This document shows positions 45,684 through 55,752 of a stretch of 64,000 nt of DNA, one piece after another. Position numbers and translations under genes: made by a program. The notes below the pieces were generated by a model. That model worked only from the letters and a program-made list of their open reading frames with translations, searched no databases and was not told where the DNA came from. The stretch lies in NCBI RefSeq assembly GCF_018449635.1, contig NZ_JAAVUV010000003.1, forward strand, positions 186,001 to 250,000, given 5' to 3'. Position 1 is the stretch's first letter. Every line of letters starts with the position of its first letter. The DNA is from Caballeronia sp. dw_276 (lineage in GTDB: Bacteria; Pseudomonadota; Gammaproteobacteria; Burkholderiales; Burkholderiaceae).

Positions 45684-45845
45684 TCACGTTCGAAACACGC
45701 CGAGCAACAACGTCACGACGAACACCACGAGGAAAATATAGAAAAGTATCTTCGCGATCTCGGCAGCGCCCGCGGCAATTCCCGTGAAACCGAACACCGC
45801 CGCAATGATCGCGATGATGAAAAAGATGACGGCGTAATGAAGCAT
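45684..45845 (-). CDS. DUF1328 (YtjA) small membrane protein, copy 1
   Basis: A 53-residue protein with two hydrophobic helices joined by [14 protein letters not shown], the DUF1328/YtjA signature. The ATG at 45845 has GGGGAGG upstream. Members are small inner-membrane proteins often induced by stress; the function is unknown. A paralogue lies 129 bases upstream. Confidence 0.9.
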   Translation of the reverse strand: MLHYAVIFFIIAIIAAVFGFTGIAAGAAEIAKILFYIFLVVFVVTLLLGVFRT

Positions 45846-45974
45846 GGACGACCTCCCCGTCTGTTTTGGATTTTCAAGAGACTGGTTGCGCAAAGCCAAT
45901 CTGCATTGAGACCAGCTTCACGCACCGCTATCCGTATCGAGGAATGATCGGGCGAGAAGAGAATGCGTCGGAAC

Positions 45975-46151
45975 CTAATCGACAATTTTCTTCGTCACCA
46001 CGAAGCCGAGTACGAGGAACACCACGCAAACGATCAGGAACAGCATGAACAGGAACTTTGCAATGCCGGCCGCACCCGCTGCGACGCCAGTGAAGCCGAG
46101 CAAGCCGGCAACGACGGCGATGATCGCGAAAAACAATGCCCACTTCAACAT
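45975..46151 (-). CDS. DUF1328 (YtjA) small membrane protein, copy 2
   Basis: A 58-residue paralogue (MLKWALFFAIIAVVAG, then GFTGVAAGAAGIAK) with two hydrophobic helices and a basic end (TKKIVD). The ATG at 46151 follows GGGGAAA. It differs from copy 1 at many positions, so the duplication is not recent. Confidence 0.9.
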   Translation of the reverse strand: MLKWALFFAIIAVVAGLLGFTGVAAGAAGIAKFLFMLFLIVCVVFLVLGFVVTKKIVD

Positions 46152-46356
46152 GATCGTTTCCCCATAGAGTTGGACTTGATAGTCGGATGGTAGCGGCGAG
46201 TCGGCCGCCGTCCATCTGGACGCTGGCCGTTTTTGTTGTAGGACAGCGCCGACATTCGCTTTCAAATGTCTTGGATCGTTGCTCTTTTGCGCTGATTCAC
46301 AGGCTTCGATCGACTTGAAAAGTTACACTGGCTGCGTGAAAAAACCGGCGAGATTG

Positions 46357-47751
46357 ATGACTTCCTCTTCACACGACGGCAGCAAAGCGGCCACGGCGCC
46401 CGGCGTCGCGCAGCGCGCAGCCCGGCTCAACGCGCGAATCAATGGCTGGATGCGCCGCTGGAGTTGGGCCGTTGCGATGACCGTCGCCATCGTGATTACG
46501 GTTGGTGGTCTCGTGATCCTCGAATCCGGCCGCATGCGCATTGCCGCAGAGTACGAGACCGCGCTCGAGGCCAAAGGCGCGACCACATTGTTGACGGCGC
46601 TTAACGGTGACATTGCGTCCCTGAACGCCGACGAGCGCGCATCGCATCCGGTTCCGGACGCGGCGACCATCGCGGATTACAAGGCTACGGCGAGCCGCAT
46701 ACGAAATTCAGTGGCTTTGCTGGACGCTTACTACCGCCGCAAAGCGGACGACACAGCGCTCGCCAGCTTCCGCCAGCTCAGTGCGATCCTTAATACGCGC
46801 ATCGACGCCGGACTAAGCACGCAGGCCGCGCCCGACTCGGACACGCTCGATACAGCCCTCGCCCTGCTACGCCTCAATGAAGAACATCGCGCGCAGTCCG
46901 CACTCGATGCCAGCCGCGCCGACCAACGCATTTCCACGTTTTGCGTGGGCGCGCTGTGCGCGTTGAACATCGTGTTATTCCTTTTGCTGTTCCGCAACCT
47001 GGGCATCCAGCTGGACAAACAGGACCGGGTGCAGCAGAAGCTGATCACGCAGCAAGAGGAGCTCGATCAGCTCGTGTTCGAGCGTACGCGGCAACTCGAA
47101 GCGCTCGCTTGGCATTTGCAGTCCGTGAGTGAAAACGAGAAGACAGAGCTGGCCCGCGAGCTTCATGACGAGCTCGGCTCGATACTCACGGCCAGCAAAA
47201 TGGACGTGGCCTGGGTGACCAACAAGCTGAAAAACATGGAACCGGCGATGGCCGAAAAACTCGGTCGCGCGCTGGCCAATCTGGATCAGGGTATTGCGTT
47301 GAAGCGGCGGATTATTGAAGACATGCGGCCTACCGTGCTTGCGAACTTCGGTCTCGTCACGGCGCTGCGCACCCTCGCCGATGAAACCGCCCAGCGCACC
47401 GGCTGGACGCTCGACCTCGCACTGCCCGAGGACGACATCAAGCTCGGCGAGGAAGTGGAGATCGCGCTGTTTCGCGTCGCGCAGGAGTCGCTCACGAATG
47501 CCGCGAAGTACGCGCGGGCATCGCGGGTTTCGATTGCACTGGCTCTCGACGATGAGCGCGTGTCCATGCATATCGCCGATGACGGCGTCGGCATCCGCCC
47601 GCAGGATTTGCAGCGCACGCATACGCACGGGCTTCTCGGCATGCGCCAGCGAGTGAGCGCGCGTGGCGGGCGCATCGAGATCCAGCGGCGCGAGCCGCAT
47701 GGCACGGACATCCGCGTGACCATGCCCCGTGTGCGTAACTTCATGGCGTGA
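46357..47751 (+). CDS. HisKA_3 (NarX/UhpB-type) sensor histidine kinase
   Basis: A 464-residue membrane sensor kinase. Two membrane segments (WAVAMTVAIVITVGGLVIL near residue 38; STFCVGALCALNIVLFLLLF near 191) bracket a periplasmic domain of about 135 residues that is alpha-helical and Ala-rich. The dimerisation domain has RELHDELGSILTASKMD with His270; ATP-binding parts are RVAQESLTNAAKYARAS and DDGVGI followed by GLLGMRQRV. This class phosphorylates NarL-type regulators, so 44213-44845 is the likely partner, with the receiver-only protein as a third element. The ATG at 46357 is chosen before the first hydrophobic segment; upstream starts are weaker. Confidence 0.88.
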   Translation: MTSSSHDGSKAATAPGVAQRAARLNARINGWMRRWSWAVAMTVAIVITVGGLVILESGRMRIAAEYETALEAKGATTLLTALNGDIASLNADERASHPVPDAATIADYKATASRIRNSVALLDAYYRRKADDTALASFRQLSAILNTRIDAGLSTQAAPDSDTLDTALALLRLNEEHRAQSALDASRADQRISTFCVGALCALNIVLFLLLFRNLGIQLDKQDRVQQKLITQQEELDQLVFERTRQLEALAWHLQSVSENEKTELARELHDELGSILTASKMDVAWVTNKLKNMEPAMAEKLGRALANLDQGIALKRRIIEDMRPTVLANFGLVTALRTLADETAQRTGWTLDLALPEDDIKLGEEVEIALFRVAQESLTNAAKYARASRVSIALALDDERVSMHIADDGVGIRPQDLQRTHTHGLLGMRQRVSARGGRIEIQRREPHGTDIRVTMPRVRNFMA

Positions 47752-48068
47752 GCACTGACCCAAACGCCCATGTAGGACCCCGCCGACACAACTTGCAGAG
47801 CGCACCTACACGATAAAAACATCCGCGCCTACAGCCCGCAGCCAGCCAATTTTTTAAGATTCTTCAGACCGGTGTGGTCGATCGAAACGATGCAGCCAAT
47901 GATTGAAGTCAGGCCAAATCGTTTCAAGGATCGGTCGTTACCAAAGCCACGACGTGTTAGCTGATTACGCTGAATGGCCGGGATTCGAACTTCGGGCACG
48001 CTTTACAGGCTTATCGACAATAAGCCGACCGCCTATATCCATCGCAGCATACTCAAGGGGAATTGCTC
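47752..48068. other. Non-coding region before the entericidin gene
   Basis: These 317 bases show no gene. Close to the downstream end lies GGCTTAT-CGACA-ATAAGCC (48009-48027), a perfect 7-bp inverted repeat. TATATC at 48034-48039 could be a -10 box of a stress-type promoter. No terminator for the kinase gene is evident. Confidence 0.4.
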
Positions 48069-48209
48069 ATGACTCGACTCATCGCTTTGCTGTTGATCGC
48101 AGGAACCGCCGCACTCGCAGGCTGCAACACGACGGCGGGCGCCGGCCAGGACATCTCGAAGGCTGGTAACGCGCTCACGAATTCGGCCGACAAACACGGC
48201 GCGGAATAA
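48069..48209 (+). CDS. Entericidin A/B family lipoprotein
   Basis: A 46-residue protein (MTRLIALLLIAGTAALAGCN, then GAGQDISKAGNALTNSADKH). The signal peptide ends in the lipobox LAGC; the mature peptide of 28 residues has the entericidin pattern GxGxDIxxxGxxI/L. Entericidins are small membrane lipoproteins made in stationary phase; EcnB has been described as a toxin-like factor and EcnA its antidote. Only one gene is present here. AGGGGAATTGCTC precedes the ATG. Confidence 0.88.
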   Translation: MTRLIALLLIAGTAALAGCNTTAGAGQDISKAGNALTNSADKHGAE

Positions 48210-48229
48210 CGCAAGACGTACCCGAATGC

Positions 48230-48259
48230 AAAAAGAGCCTCCTCGGAGGCTCTTTTTTT
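48230..48259. terminator. Bidirectional terminator between entericidin and DMT transporter
   Basis: AGAGCCTCC (48234-48242) pairs with GGAGGCTCT (48245-48253), followed by T on the plus strand and preceded by A residues that give a T run on the minus strand. It serves both convergent genes. Confidence 0.9.
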
Positions 48260-48276
48260 GTCTTGCGCGCGAATGA

Positions 48277-49383
48277 TCAAACCAGCCCGCGGCGCTTGTA
48301 GTCGAACCAGAACGACAGGCCCACGCTCGCAAGGATGATCAATGTAGCCATCACGGTCCACTTCGTGATCGCCTCGCCCAGAAACAACGCGCCGATCACC
48401 ACGGCCACGACCGGATTCACATACATGCAACTGCTCGCGATAATCGGGCTCGTGTGCCGGATCAAGTATGCGTACGCAACGTACGCGGCCATCGAACCCA
48501 CGAGCATCAGGTAGAGATACGACAGGAACGGCGTGAATCCCATACTCACGATCCGCTCGCCCGACACCCACGCCACGATGGTCGCCATCAGCCCGCCGAG
48601 GCCAATCTGCAATGCGGTGGACACCAGCAAGTCCGACGGCAGCTTGAGACGGCTTGCAAGATGAGAGCCGCCCGCCCAGAAGATCGCGCCGCATAAAATG
48701 GCGAGACTGCCGGCTGTCGAGCCCGACGACGGGTCGCCGTGGTTCAGCAACGCGATTCCGACCAGACCCAATCCGACCGCGACCCATTCCCCTTTCGCCA
48801 CCTTGCGCCCGGCAATGGCGGCAATGACCGTGGCGAACAACGGCACGGTCGCCACCATGACAGCGGCCGTGCCGGTCTCGACGGTACGCATGCCGAACGC
48901 AAGCATCCCGCTCGATAAACCCACGAGCAACGTGCCCACCAGCGCCGCGTTGCGGACCTCGGCCGCCGTGGGCCAGACCGGATTGCGGCGCGCGGCGAAG
49001 ATGAACAAACCGATGCCCGCGAACAAATTGCGCAAGCCGGAAAGCATCAGCGGCGGAAATGATTCCAGCGACAAGTGCACGGCCATATAGGTCGAGCCCC
49101 AGACCAGATACACCACGCCAAGCGCCAGCGCGATGCGGCCGCTCCGTGTCGCGGGAAGCCGAAACGGAAAATAGCCGGGCAGGTTGAACGGACGGCGCGG
49201 GATGGCATCGATTCCGGCTTGAGGCTGCGTCACGCCGGACGCGAAAGCGTCGGACTGCGCCGGCGCTTCGGGGGCCTGCTGCGGGAACGGCAGGATGTCG
49301 GCGGAATGATCCGGCGCGGGCGGAACGTATTGCGAAGGAGATGATGTCGATGAAGACTGCGGCGGCGGCAACGATGTAGACAT
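48277..49383 (-). CDS. DMT-superfamily (EamA) transporter
   Basis: A 368-residue drug/metabolite transporter with about ten membrane segments in two EamA halves. The first half starts IALALGVVYLVWGSTYMAVH, and WGSTY is the typical YedA/RhaT-like motif; the second half begins near residue 225 (AILCGAIFWAGGSHLASRL). The first ~75 residues are a Pro/Ser/Gln-rich soluble tail not usual for the family. YedA-like exporters of amino acids or metabolites are the closest group; the substrate is unknown. The ATG at 49383 has GCGGAG upstream. Confidence 0.86.
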   Translation of the reverse strand: MSTSLPPPQSSSTSSPSQYVPPAPDHSADILPFPQQAPEAPAQSDAFASGVTQPQAGIDAIPRRPFNLPGYFPFRLPATRSGRIALALGVVYLVWGSTYMAVHLSLESFPPLMLSGLRNLFAGIGLFIFAARRNPVWPTAAEVRNAALVGTLLVGLSSGMLAFGMRTVETGTAAVMVATVPLFATVIAAIAGRKVAKGEWVAVGLGLVGIALLNHGDPSSGSTAGSLAILCGAIFWAGGSHLASRLKLPSDLLVSTALQIGLGGLMATIVAWVSGERIVSMGFTPFLSYLYLMLVGSMAAYVAYAYLIRHTSPIIASSCMYVNPVVAVVIGALFLGEAITKWTVMATLIILASVGLSFWFDYKRRGLV

Positions 49384-49749
49384 CCGTCACTCCGCGCAGA
49401 TGGCGATGCCGGCTGGCCATGCGGCCAAACCTGAAGAAACGCTCAGGACCGCCGGCATTGGGTCGACCGCGAACAACCGGTGAACCGATGAACGGCGCGC
49501 ATGCCGCTCGAGTATCGCGGCAAAACGGGCAAGGCAGAACAACATGTCGGAAGCAGCAGAAAAGGGTCGGGCATCACCATGCCGAAGCTCGGAACCGACT
49601 CGAAAGCCGGCACGAACCGCCGCGAAGCCGAGGTCTGGCCGGAGAGCACGAAAAAAATCGGGGCGCATCCGGGAAAACACCGTGGCAGCACGCGGTGGAC
49701 GCCATTATGCAGTAAGCGCCGCGCGCTTACGCAAGAACGTTACAGATGG
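49384..49749. other. Spacer upstream of the thiC riboswitch, no gene recognised
   Basis: Several overlapping open frames of 80-100 codons run through this spacer on both strands, but none has a ribosome site or any family resemblance; they are the kind produced by GC-rich sequence. I see no other element here. Confidence 0.4.
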
Positions 49750-49779
49750 TTGCCAACACGCTACGGCGCGGTGTATTGT
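49750..49779 (+). promoter_or_regulatory. Candidate promoter of thiC
   Basis: TTGCCA (49750-49755) and TATTGT (49774-49779) are 18 bases apart. The start would be near 49786, immediately before the riboswitch, which supports the assignment. Confidence 0.45.
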
Positions 49780-49790
49780 TGCGGCTGCTA

Positions 49791-49902
49791 ACGCGGGGGT
49801 CCTGCGCTGCACATCGCAATCTGTTTGTTGGATTGTCCGTGTGTCGCGGGTGAGAAATACCCTTTGAACCTGATCTGGATAATGCCAGCGCAGGGAAGCG
49901 TT
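49791..49902 (+). ncRNA. TPP riboswitch (THI element)
   Basis: The conserved thiamine-pyrophosphate aptamer is clear: a 5' GGGGGTCC stem strand, GGTGAGAAATACCC, TTTGAACCTGATCTGG, ATAATGCCAGCG, and CAGGGAAGCG. An extended P3 arm lies at about 49805-49848. Binding of TPP lowers expression of thiamine genes. The aptamer ends 240 bases before thiC, so the switching part lies in the following leader. Confidence 0.95.
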
Positions 49903-50076
49903 CGGATTTTGCCGCGCCGGGGTCTTTCTCTTTCTTCTCGCGCATCCTCGCCGAATCCGCCGCCTCCTCTCTCTGCTTTTTCTTCGGTCTCCCGTTGCTA
50001 GCGTTTGGCTCAGCTGAATTCGTGCGCGTTGCTTTCCTGCATGCGCGCCGTCCGGCTGGGAACACCGTCCCCATAG

Positions 50077-52074
<1,998 letters not shown>

Positions 52075-52097
52075 AAGCTGACGCCAGCACGATGTAA

Positions 52098-52133
52098 AAA
52101 CGGCCCGCACAGGTTGAATGTGACGGGCCGTTT
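52098..52133 (+). terminator. Probable terminator of thiC
   Basis: AAACGGCCCG pairs with CGGGCCGTTT, with an inner CACA/TGTG stem. The T run is short and broken (TTTGCTTT), so it is a weaker terminator. Confidence 0.7.
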
Positions 52134-52295
52134 GCTTTGATCTGCGGAATATGCCGATCGGGCACTGTTTCTGCTTCTCAAATGAAAGAATCGGCAGGAA
52201 CTGTCTTTGTTGTCCGGGGTGGACACGACGCAGGATCGAGCCGTTTCCGCAACACGCTGTCACACCTACTTGAATCATCGATTTGGAGAGTTGAA

Positions 52296-52508
52296 ATGGA
52301 CAAGATCAAACAAATTGGCGCTGCTGCTCTCGTTGTGGCACTTCTCGGCGGCTTGTCTGCCTGCGATCAAATGAGCACCCGTCAACGCGATACCGCAGTT
52401 GGCGCCGGTATCGGCGGCGTTGCAGGCGCGGCGCTTGGTGGAAACGCGCTTTCGACCGTTGGCGGCGCTGCGGCGGGCGGGATTATCGGCAATCAGGTCG
52501 GCAAGTGA
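52296..52508 (+). CDS. Glycine-zipper (OsmB-like) small lipoprotein
   Basis: A 70-residue protein. A signal peptide ends in the lipobox GLSAC, and the mature part is a glycine-zipper hairpin: AVGAGIGGVAGAALGGNAL and VGGAAAGGIIGNQVG. OsmB and related envelope proteins have this build and are often induced by osmotic or stationary-phase stress. The ATG at 52296 is preceded by TGGAGAG. It is a single gene between thiC and another lipoprotein. Confidence 0.85.
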   Translation: MDKIKQIGAAALVVALLGGLSACDQMSTRQRDTAVGAGIGGVAGAALGGNALSTVGGAAAGGIIGNQVGK

Positions 52509-52717
52509 GTCTTGTTGGGTAGATCGTTTAATCAGCCCGGCCGCTTGACTTGATTTTGATGGCCGGGCCCCGCTTGTTGTTGGTTCAGCGGCATGAAACA
52601 CGTGGAAATATTCGCGCTCTCGTCAATGCTTTCCGGCGTTTCACCGATGCGCTAGGCTCCTGATATCTGTTTCGTTCTTCCGAACATCGCGTTTCGACGC
52701 AACCCAGGAGTCGCATC

Positions 52718-53188
52718 ATGAACCCGAAGCTCGCAGTAGCCGCCCTCGTGGGCGCCTTGAGCTTGAGCGGCTGTTATTACGTGCCCTACGGTTATTACCC
52801 CGCCTACCCTGGCTATCCGGCTTATGCAGGCACGCCCGTCGTTGGCACCGCTCAGGCACAACGGGAGATGCCCGTTGCGCCTGATAGCAATGCCGGCCCT
52901 GGCGCCGCGCAGCCGAATGACAACACGCAAGACACGCAGCAAAACGCAAGCAGCTATGCCTCGGCTGCGCCGCCACCCGTGACTTATGCGCCGCCGCCGG
53001 TTTATTACCCGAGTTACCCGGTCTACGCGCCCTACCCGGCGTATTACGGTTATCCGTACGGATATGGTTACGGCGGCCCATCTGTCTCGATCGGCTTTGG
53101 ATGGTGGGGTGGCGGCCACGGTGGTGGCGGTTGGCACGGCGGTGGTGGCGGTTGGCACGGCGGTGGTGGCCACGGTCACTACCACTAG
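52718..53188 (+). CDS. Tyr/Pro-rich lipoprotein with a Gly/His/Trp-rich tail
   Basis: A 156-residue protein, not assigned to a named family. The signal ends in LSGC, so it is a lipoprotein. The mature sequence starts with Tyr/Pro repeats (YYVPYGYYPAYPGYPAY), then a Gln/Asn/Ala-rich linker, a second Pro/Tyr-rich block (PPPVYYPSYPVYAPYPAYYG), and a tail of GGGWHGG repeats ending in HGHYH. The tail has seven His residues in the last ~40 and could bind metal ions. A 21-base unit is duplicated exactly at 53120-53140 and 53141-53161, so length may vary. AGGAG precedes the ATG at 52718. Confidence 0.75.
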   Translation: MNPKLAVAALVGALSLSGCYYVPYGYYPAYPGYPAYAGTPVVGTAQAQREMPVAPDSNAGPGAAQPNDNTQDTQQNASSYASAAPPPVTYAPPPVYYPSYPVYAPYPAYYGYPYGYGYGGPSVSIGFGWWGGGHGGGGWHGGGGGWHGGGGHGHYH

Positions 53189-53192
53189 GGTT

Positions 53193-53225
53193 CGCCTTAC
53201 TCCCGCCTTACTCCCGCCTTACTCA
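53193..53225 (+). repeat. Three 11-base tandem repeats after the lipoprotein gene
   Basis: CGCCTTACTCC at 53193 and 53204, and CGCCTTACTCA at 53215, are adjacent copies starting 5 bases after the stop codon. They look like products of replication slippage. Confidence 0.8.
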
Positions 53226-53246
53226 CTCGATGTAAGCCTTTCACAT

Positions 53247-53277
53247 AAGCCGCGCTTCTGAGCGCGGCTTGTTTGTT
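53247..53277 (+). terminator. Intrinsic terminator of the Tyr/Pro-rich lipoprotein gene
   Basis: AAGCCGCGCT (53247-53256) pairs with AGCGCGGCTT (53261-53270) around TCTG, followed by GTTTGTT. Confidence 0.8.
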
Positions 53278-53386
53278 GCATGAGCCGTAAATGCAGCGAC
53301 GGCCTATCTCAAACGATCTGGCACGCTTTTAGCTCTCGACTCCCTCGAAAGCGCCGTGTCGTGCGCTCCGTCAGGGGAATCCTCAT

Positions 53387-53518
53387 ATGCTGGTCTTCGC
53401 GTTGATCCTGCTTTGGCTTGCAGCTTGCCTCGGTGTGCTTTCCGTATGGGTACTGCGCGATGCATCGTCTTCCGATGTTTCGCCGGGTACTTCTGCGCAA
53501 GAGCCGACGGTTCACTGA
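53387..53518 (+). CDS. Small single-span membrane protein, 43 residues, unknown
   Basis: The ATG at 53387 has AGGGGA 9 bases upstream. The product starts MLVFALILLWLAACLGVLSV, one hydrophobic helix of about 20 residues, followed by WVLRDAS and a Ser/Thr-rich acidic tail ending EPTVH. Two positively charged residues are absent from the N-terminus, so topology is not clear. It lies 205 bases upstream of lldP, transcribed in the same direction. I do not recognise it. Confidence 0.5.
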   Translation: MLVFALILLWLAACLGVLSVWVLRDASSSDVSPGTSAQEPTVH

Positions 53519-53571
53519 AACACTTCACTGCGACCATTCCCTGCAGCAATGAAGTAGTAAGGATTCGTTCC

Positions 53572-53599
53572 TTGACGTCTGTCCACATCGCTCTATTCT
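53572..53599 (+). promoter_or_regulatory. Candidate promoter of lldP
   Basis: TTGACG (53572-53577), 16-base spacer, TATTCT (53594-53599). Transcription would begin near 53606, about 118 bases before lldP. Confidence 0.5.
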
Positions 53600-53723
53600 T
53601 AGTCGAGACGCATTAGCCGGACGCTTAATAACGCGTCGAAAACGCGCTGACGTTGAATCGCATTCCCGATTGCCAGAATCGGAACCGCCGCGCGTCCTTC
53701 AAAAATAAAAACCAGGAGACGTT

Positions 53724-55322
53724 ATGTTCCATCAGATTCTGACGCCAGTCGGCGGGTCGCTCGGCTGGTCCTTCCTCGTGGCGGCATTGCCTATTGTTGT
53801 CGTGCTCGTGTTGCTCGGATGGGCGCGCAGGCCTGCGTGGCAGGCATCGCTTGCCGGACTCGTTGTTGGAATCGTGGTCGCGATTGCCGTGTGGCACTTT
53901 CCGGTGGGACTTGCCATCGACTCAGTGGCGGCGGGCGCGGTCTTCGCCGTATGGCCCGTGATGTGGATCGTGTTCGCGGCGATCCTGCTTTACAACATCG
54001 CTCAACGCTCCGGGCGTTTCGAAGCGTTTCGCATGTGGATGATCGATAACCTGCCAAATGACCGGCGCATCGTACTGGTGGTGATCGGATTTTCTTTCGG
54101 CGCGTTGCTCGAGGGCATTTCCGGCTTCGGCACGCCAATCGCGATCACCAGTTCGCTGCTGATCCTGCTCGGCTTTCCAACCCTCGAAGCGCTGACGTTC
54201 ACGCTGATCTTCAATACCGCGCCAGTTGCGTTCGGCGCGCTCGGTGTGCCGATCACCGTGCTCGGCGCCGTCACCCATCTTCCCACCGATGCCCTCGCGA
54301 AGATGGTCGGCCGCCAGTTGCCGTTCTTCGCGCTGATGCTGCCGTTCTACGTGATCGGCGTGTATGCGGGCTTTCGCAACATGCTCAAGATATGGCCCGT
54401 GTTGCTCGTCGCCGGCGGGACCTTTGCGCTCACGCAATTCGTGACATCGAACTTCATCAGCTACGCGCTCACCGACGTGTTGTCCTCACTCGTCTCGCTC
54501 ATCCTGACGATCGCGTTCCTGCGAGTCTGGAAGCCGGCACCCGACGAACGCTTCGCCGTGAACGTGGATCGCGTCGCGCAGACGCGCGGGCAACTCTCTG
54601 GCGGACATGGCTGGATACCGTGGATCGTGGTGTCGGTGGTCGTGATCGTATGGACGGTGGCGAAGGTCTTCATGATCGGCGATGTAAAAGTGGCCTGGCC
54701 GGGACTCGACAAAGCGGTCTTCATCACGCTCTACAACCAGCCTTACGCCGCGATCTGGGATTTCCAGCCGCTTGCCACAGGCACGGCGATCCTGGTTGCA
54801 GCCATCATTACCGCGTTGATCGTAAAGTTGCCGGCGCGTGAATTCGGTGCATCGATTGCCGATACCTGGATTCAGACGCGCATCGCAATCCTGACTGTGG
54901 CGACGATCGTCGGGCTCGCTTACCTGATGAACTACTCCGGCATGAACTACACACTGGGACTGGGCGTGGCGTCCGTGGGCGCGTTTTTCCCGCTGGTCTC
55001 GGCATTTCTCGGCTGGGTTGCGGTGTTCCTGTCCGGCAGCGATACATCCGGCAATGCTCTTTTCGGCAATCTGCAAGTGGTCGCGGCGCGCCAGCTCAAC
55101 CTCAATCCGATCCTCATGGCCGCGACCAACTCGTCGGGCGGCGTGATGGGGAAAATGATCTCGCCGCAAAACATCTCGACGGGCGTTGCCACCACGGAAC
55201 TCAAGGGCAAGGAAGGCGTGGTGTTCGCCAAGACGTTCAAGCATTCAATCCTGCTGACCGTGCTGCTCGGCTTGCTCGTCTGGCTGCAGCAAAACGTGCT
55301 GACGTGGATGATTCCTCATTGA
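53724..55322 (+). CDS. lldP: L-lactate permease
   Basis: A 532-residue LctP-family transporter (E. coli LldP 551), an integral membrane protein with 12 or more segments that takes up lactate with protons. Typical parts are GAVFAVWPVMWIVFAAILLY, FGALLEGISGFGTPIAITSS, NTAPVAFGALGVPITVLGAV and, near the C-terminus, LSGSDTSGNALFGNLQV and NSSGGVMGKMISPQNISTG. The ATG at 53724 follows CAGGAGACGTT. No lactate dehydrogenase gene is adjacent. Lactate-derived pyruvate would feed the pyruvate dehydrogenase encoded at the left of the window. Confidence 0.95.
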   Translation: MFHQILTPVGGSLGWSFLVAALPIVVVLVLLGWARRPAWQASLAGLVVGIVVAIAVWHFPVGLAIDSVAAGAVFAVWPVMWIVFAAILLYNIAQRSGRFEAFRMWMIDNLPNDRRIVLVVIGFSFGALLEGISGFGTPIAITSSLLILLGFPTLEALTFTLIFNTAPVAFGALGVPITVLGAVTHLPTDALAKMVGRQLPFFALMLPFYVIGVYAGFRNMLKIWPVLLVAGGTFALTQFVTSNFISYALTDVLSSLVSLILTIAFLRVWKPAPDERFAVNVDRVAQTRGQLSGGHGWIPWIVVSVVVIVWTVAKVFMIGDVKVAWPGLDKAVFITLYNQPYAAIWDFQPLATGTAILVAAIITALIVKLPAREFGASIADTWIQTRIAILTVATIVGLAYLMNYSGMNYTLGLGVASVGAFFPLVSAFLGWVAVFLSGSDTSGNALFGNLQVVAARQLNLNPILMAATNSSGGVMGKMISPQNISTGVATTELKGKEGVVFAKTFKHSILLTVLLGLLVWLQQNVLTWMIPH

Positions 55323-55338
55323 AACTGCTGGCAACGTT

Positions 55339-55752
55339 TTAATCTCCCACCACCCGTCCGCGCGTCGCTTTCACGGCGCCGCGGCGAACCTTTCCCTCGA
55401 CTCTTCTTACCTGCGATGCACGCGTTGGTTTTGTCGCCACACGCGTGCGTCGGACGATGCTCACGCGCTGGATCATCTCGTCGAGCCGGGCAAGCGCAGC
55501 TGCACGATTCATGTCCTGCGTCCGATGTTCCTGCGACTTGATGATGATCACCCCGTCCCGCGTGATACGGCTGTCGCGCAACGCAAGAAGACGCATCTTG
55601 ATCGACTCCGGCAACGACGACGCGCGAATATCAAAGCGCAAGTGGATTGCACTCGATACCTTGTTAACGTTCTGCCCGCCCGCGCCCTGCGCGCGCACCG
55701 CGATCAGCTCGACTTCGTTCGGCTGGATTACATAGTCGATCAGGTAGTTCAC
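55339..55752 (-). CDS. arfB: Alternative ribosome-rescue factor ArfB (peptidyl-tRNA hydrolase)
   Basis: A 137-residue ArfB/YaeJ (E. coli 140). It frees ribosomes stalled without a stop codon by hydrolysing peptidyl-tRNA. The catalytic GGQ lies in RAQGAGGQNVNKVSSAIHLR near residue 26. The basic C-terminal tail (KPTRASQVRRVEGKVRRG) fits the empty mRNA channel. The ATG at 55752 overlaps the recD stop by 4 bases, so it is the last gene of recC-recB-recD-arfB and translationally coupled to recD. It converges on lldP with a gap of 16 bases and no visible terminator. Confidence 0.94.
   Translation of the reverse strand: MNYLIDYVIQPNEVELIAVRAQGAGGQNVNKVSSAIHLRFDIRASSLPESIKMRLLALRDSRITRDGVIIIKSQEHRTQDMNRAAALARLDEMIQRVSIVRRTRVATKPTRASQVRRVEGKVRRGAVKATRGRVVGD

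Noticed and set aside
49387..49715. Overlapping 80-100 codon frames on both strands before the thiC riboswitch
   Set aside because: No ribosome site, no family resemblance and mutual overlap; not supported as genes.
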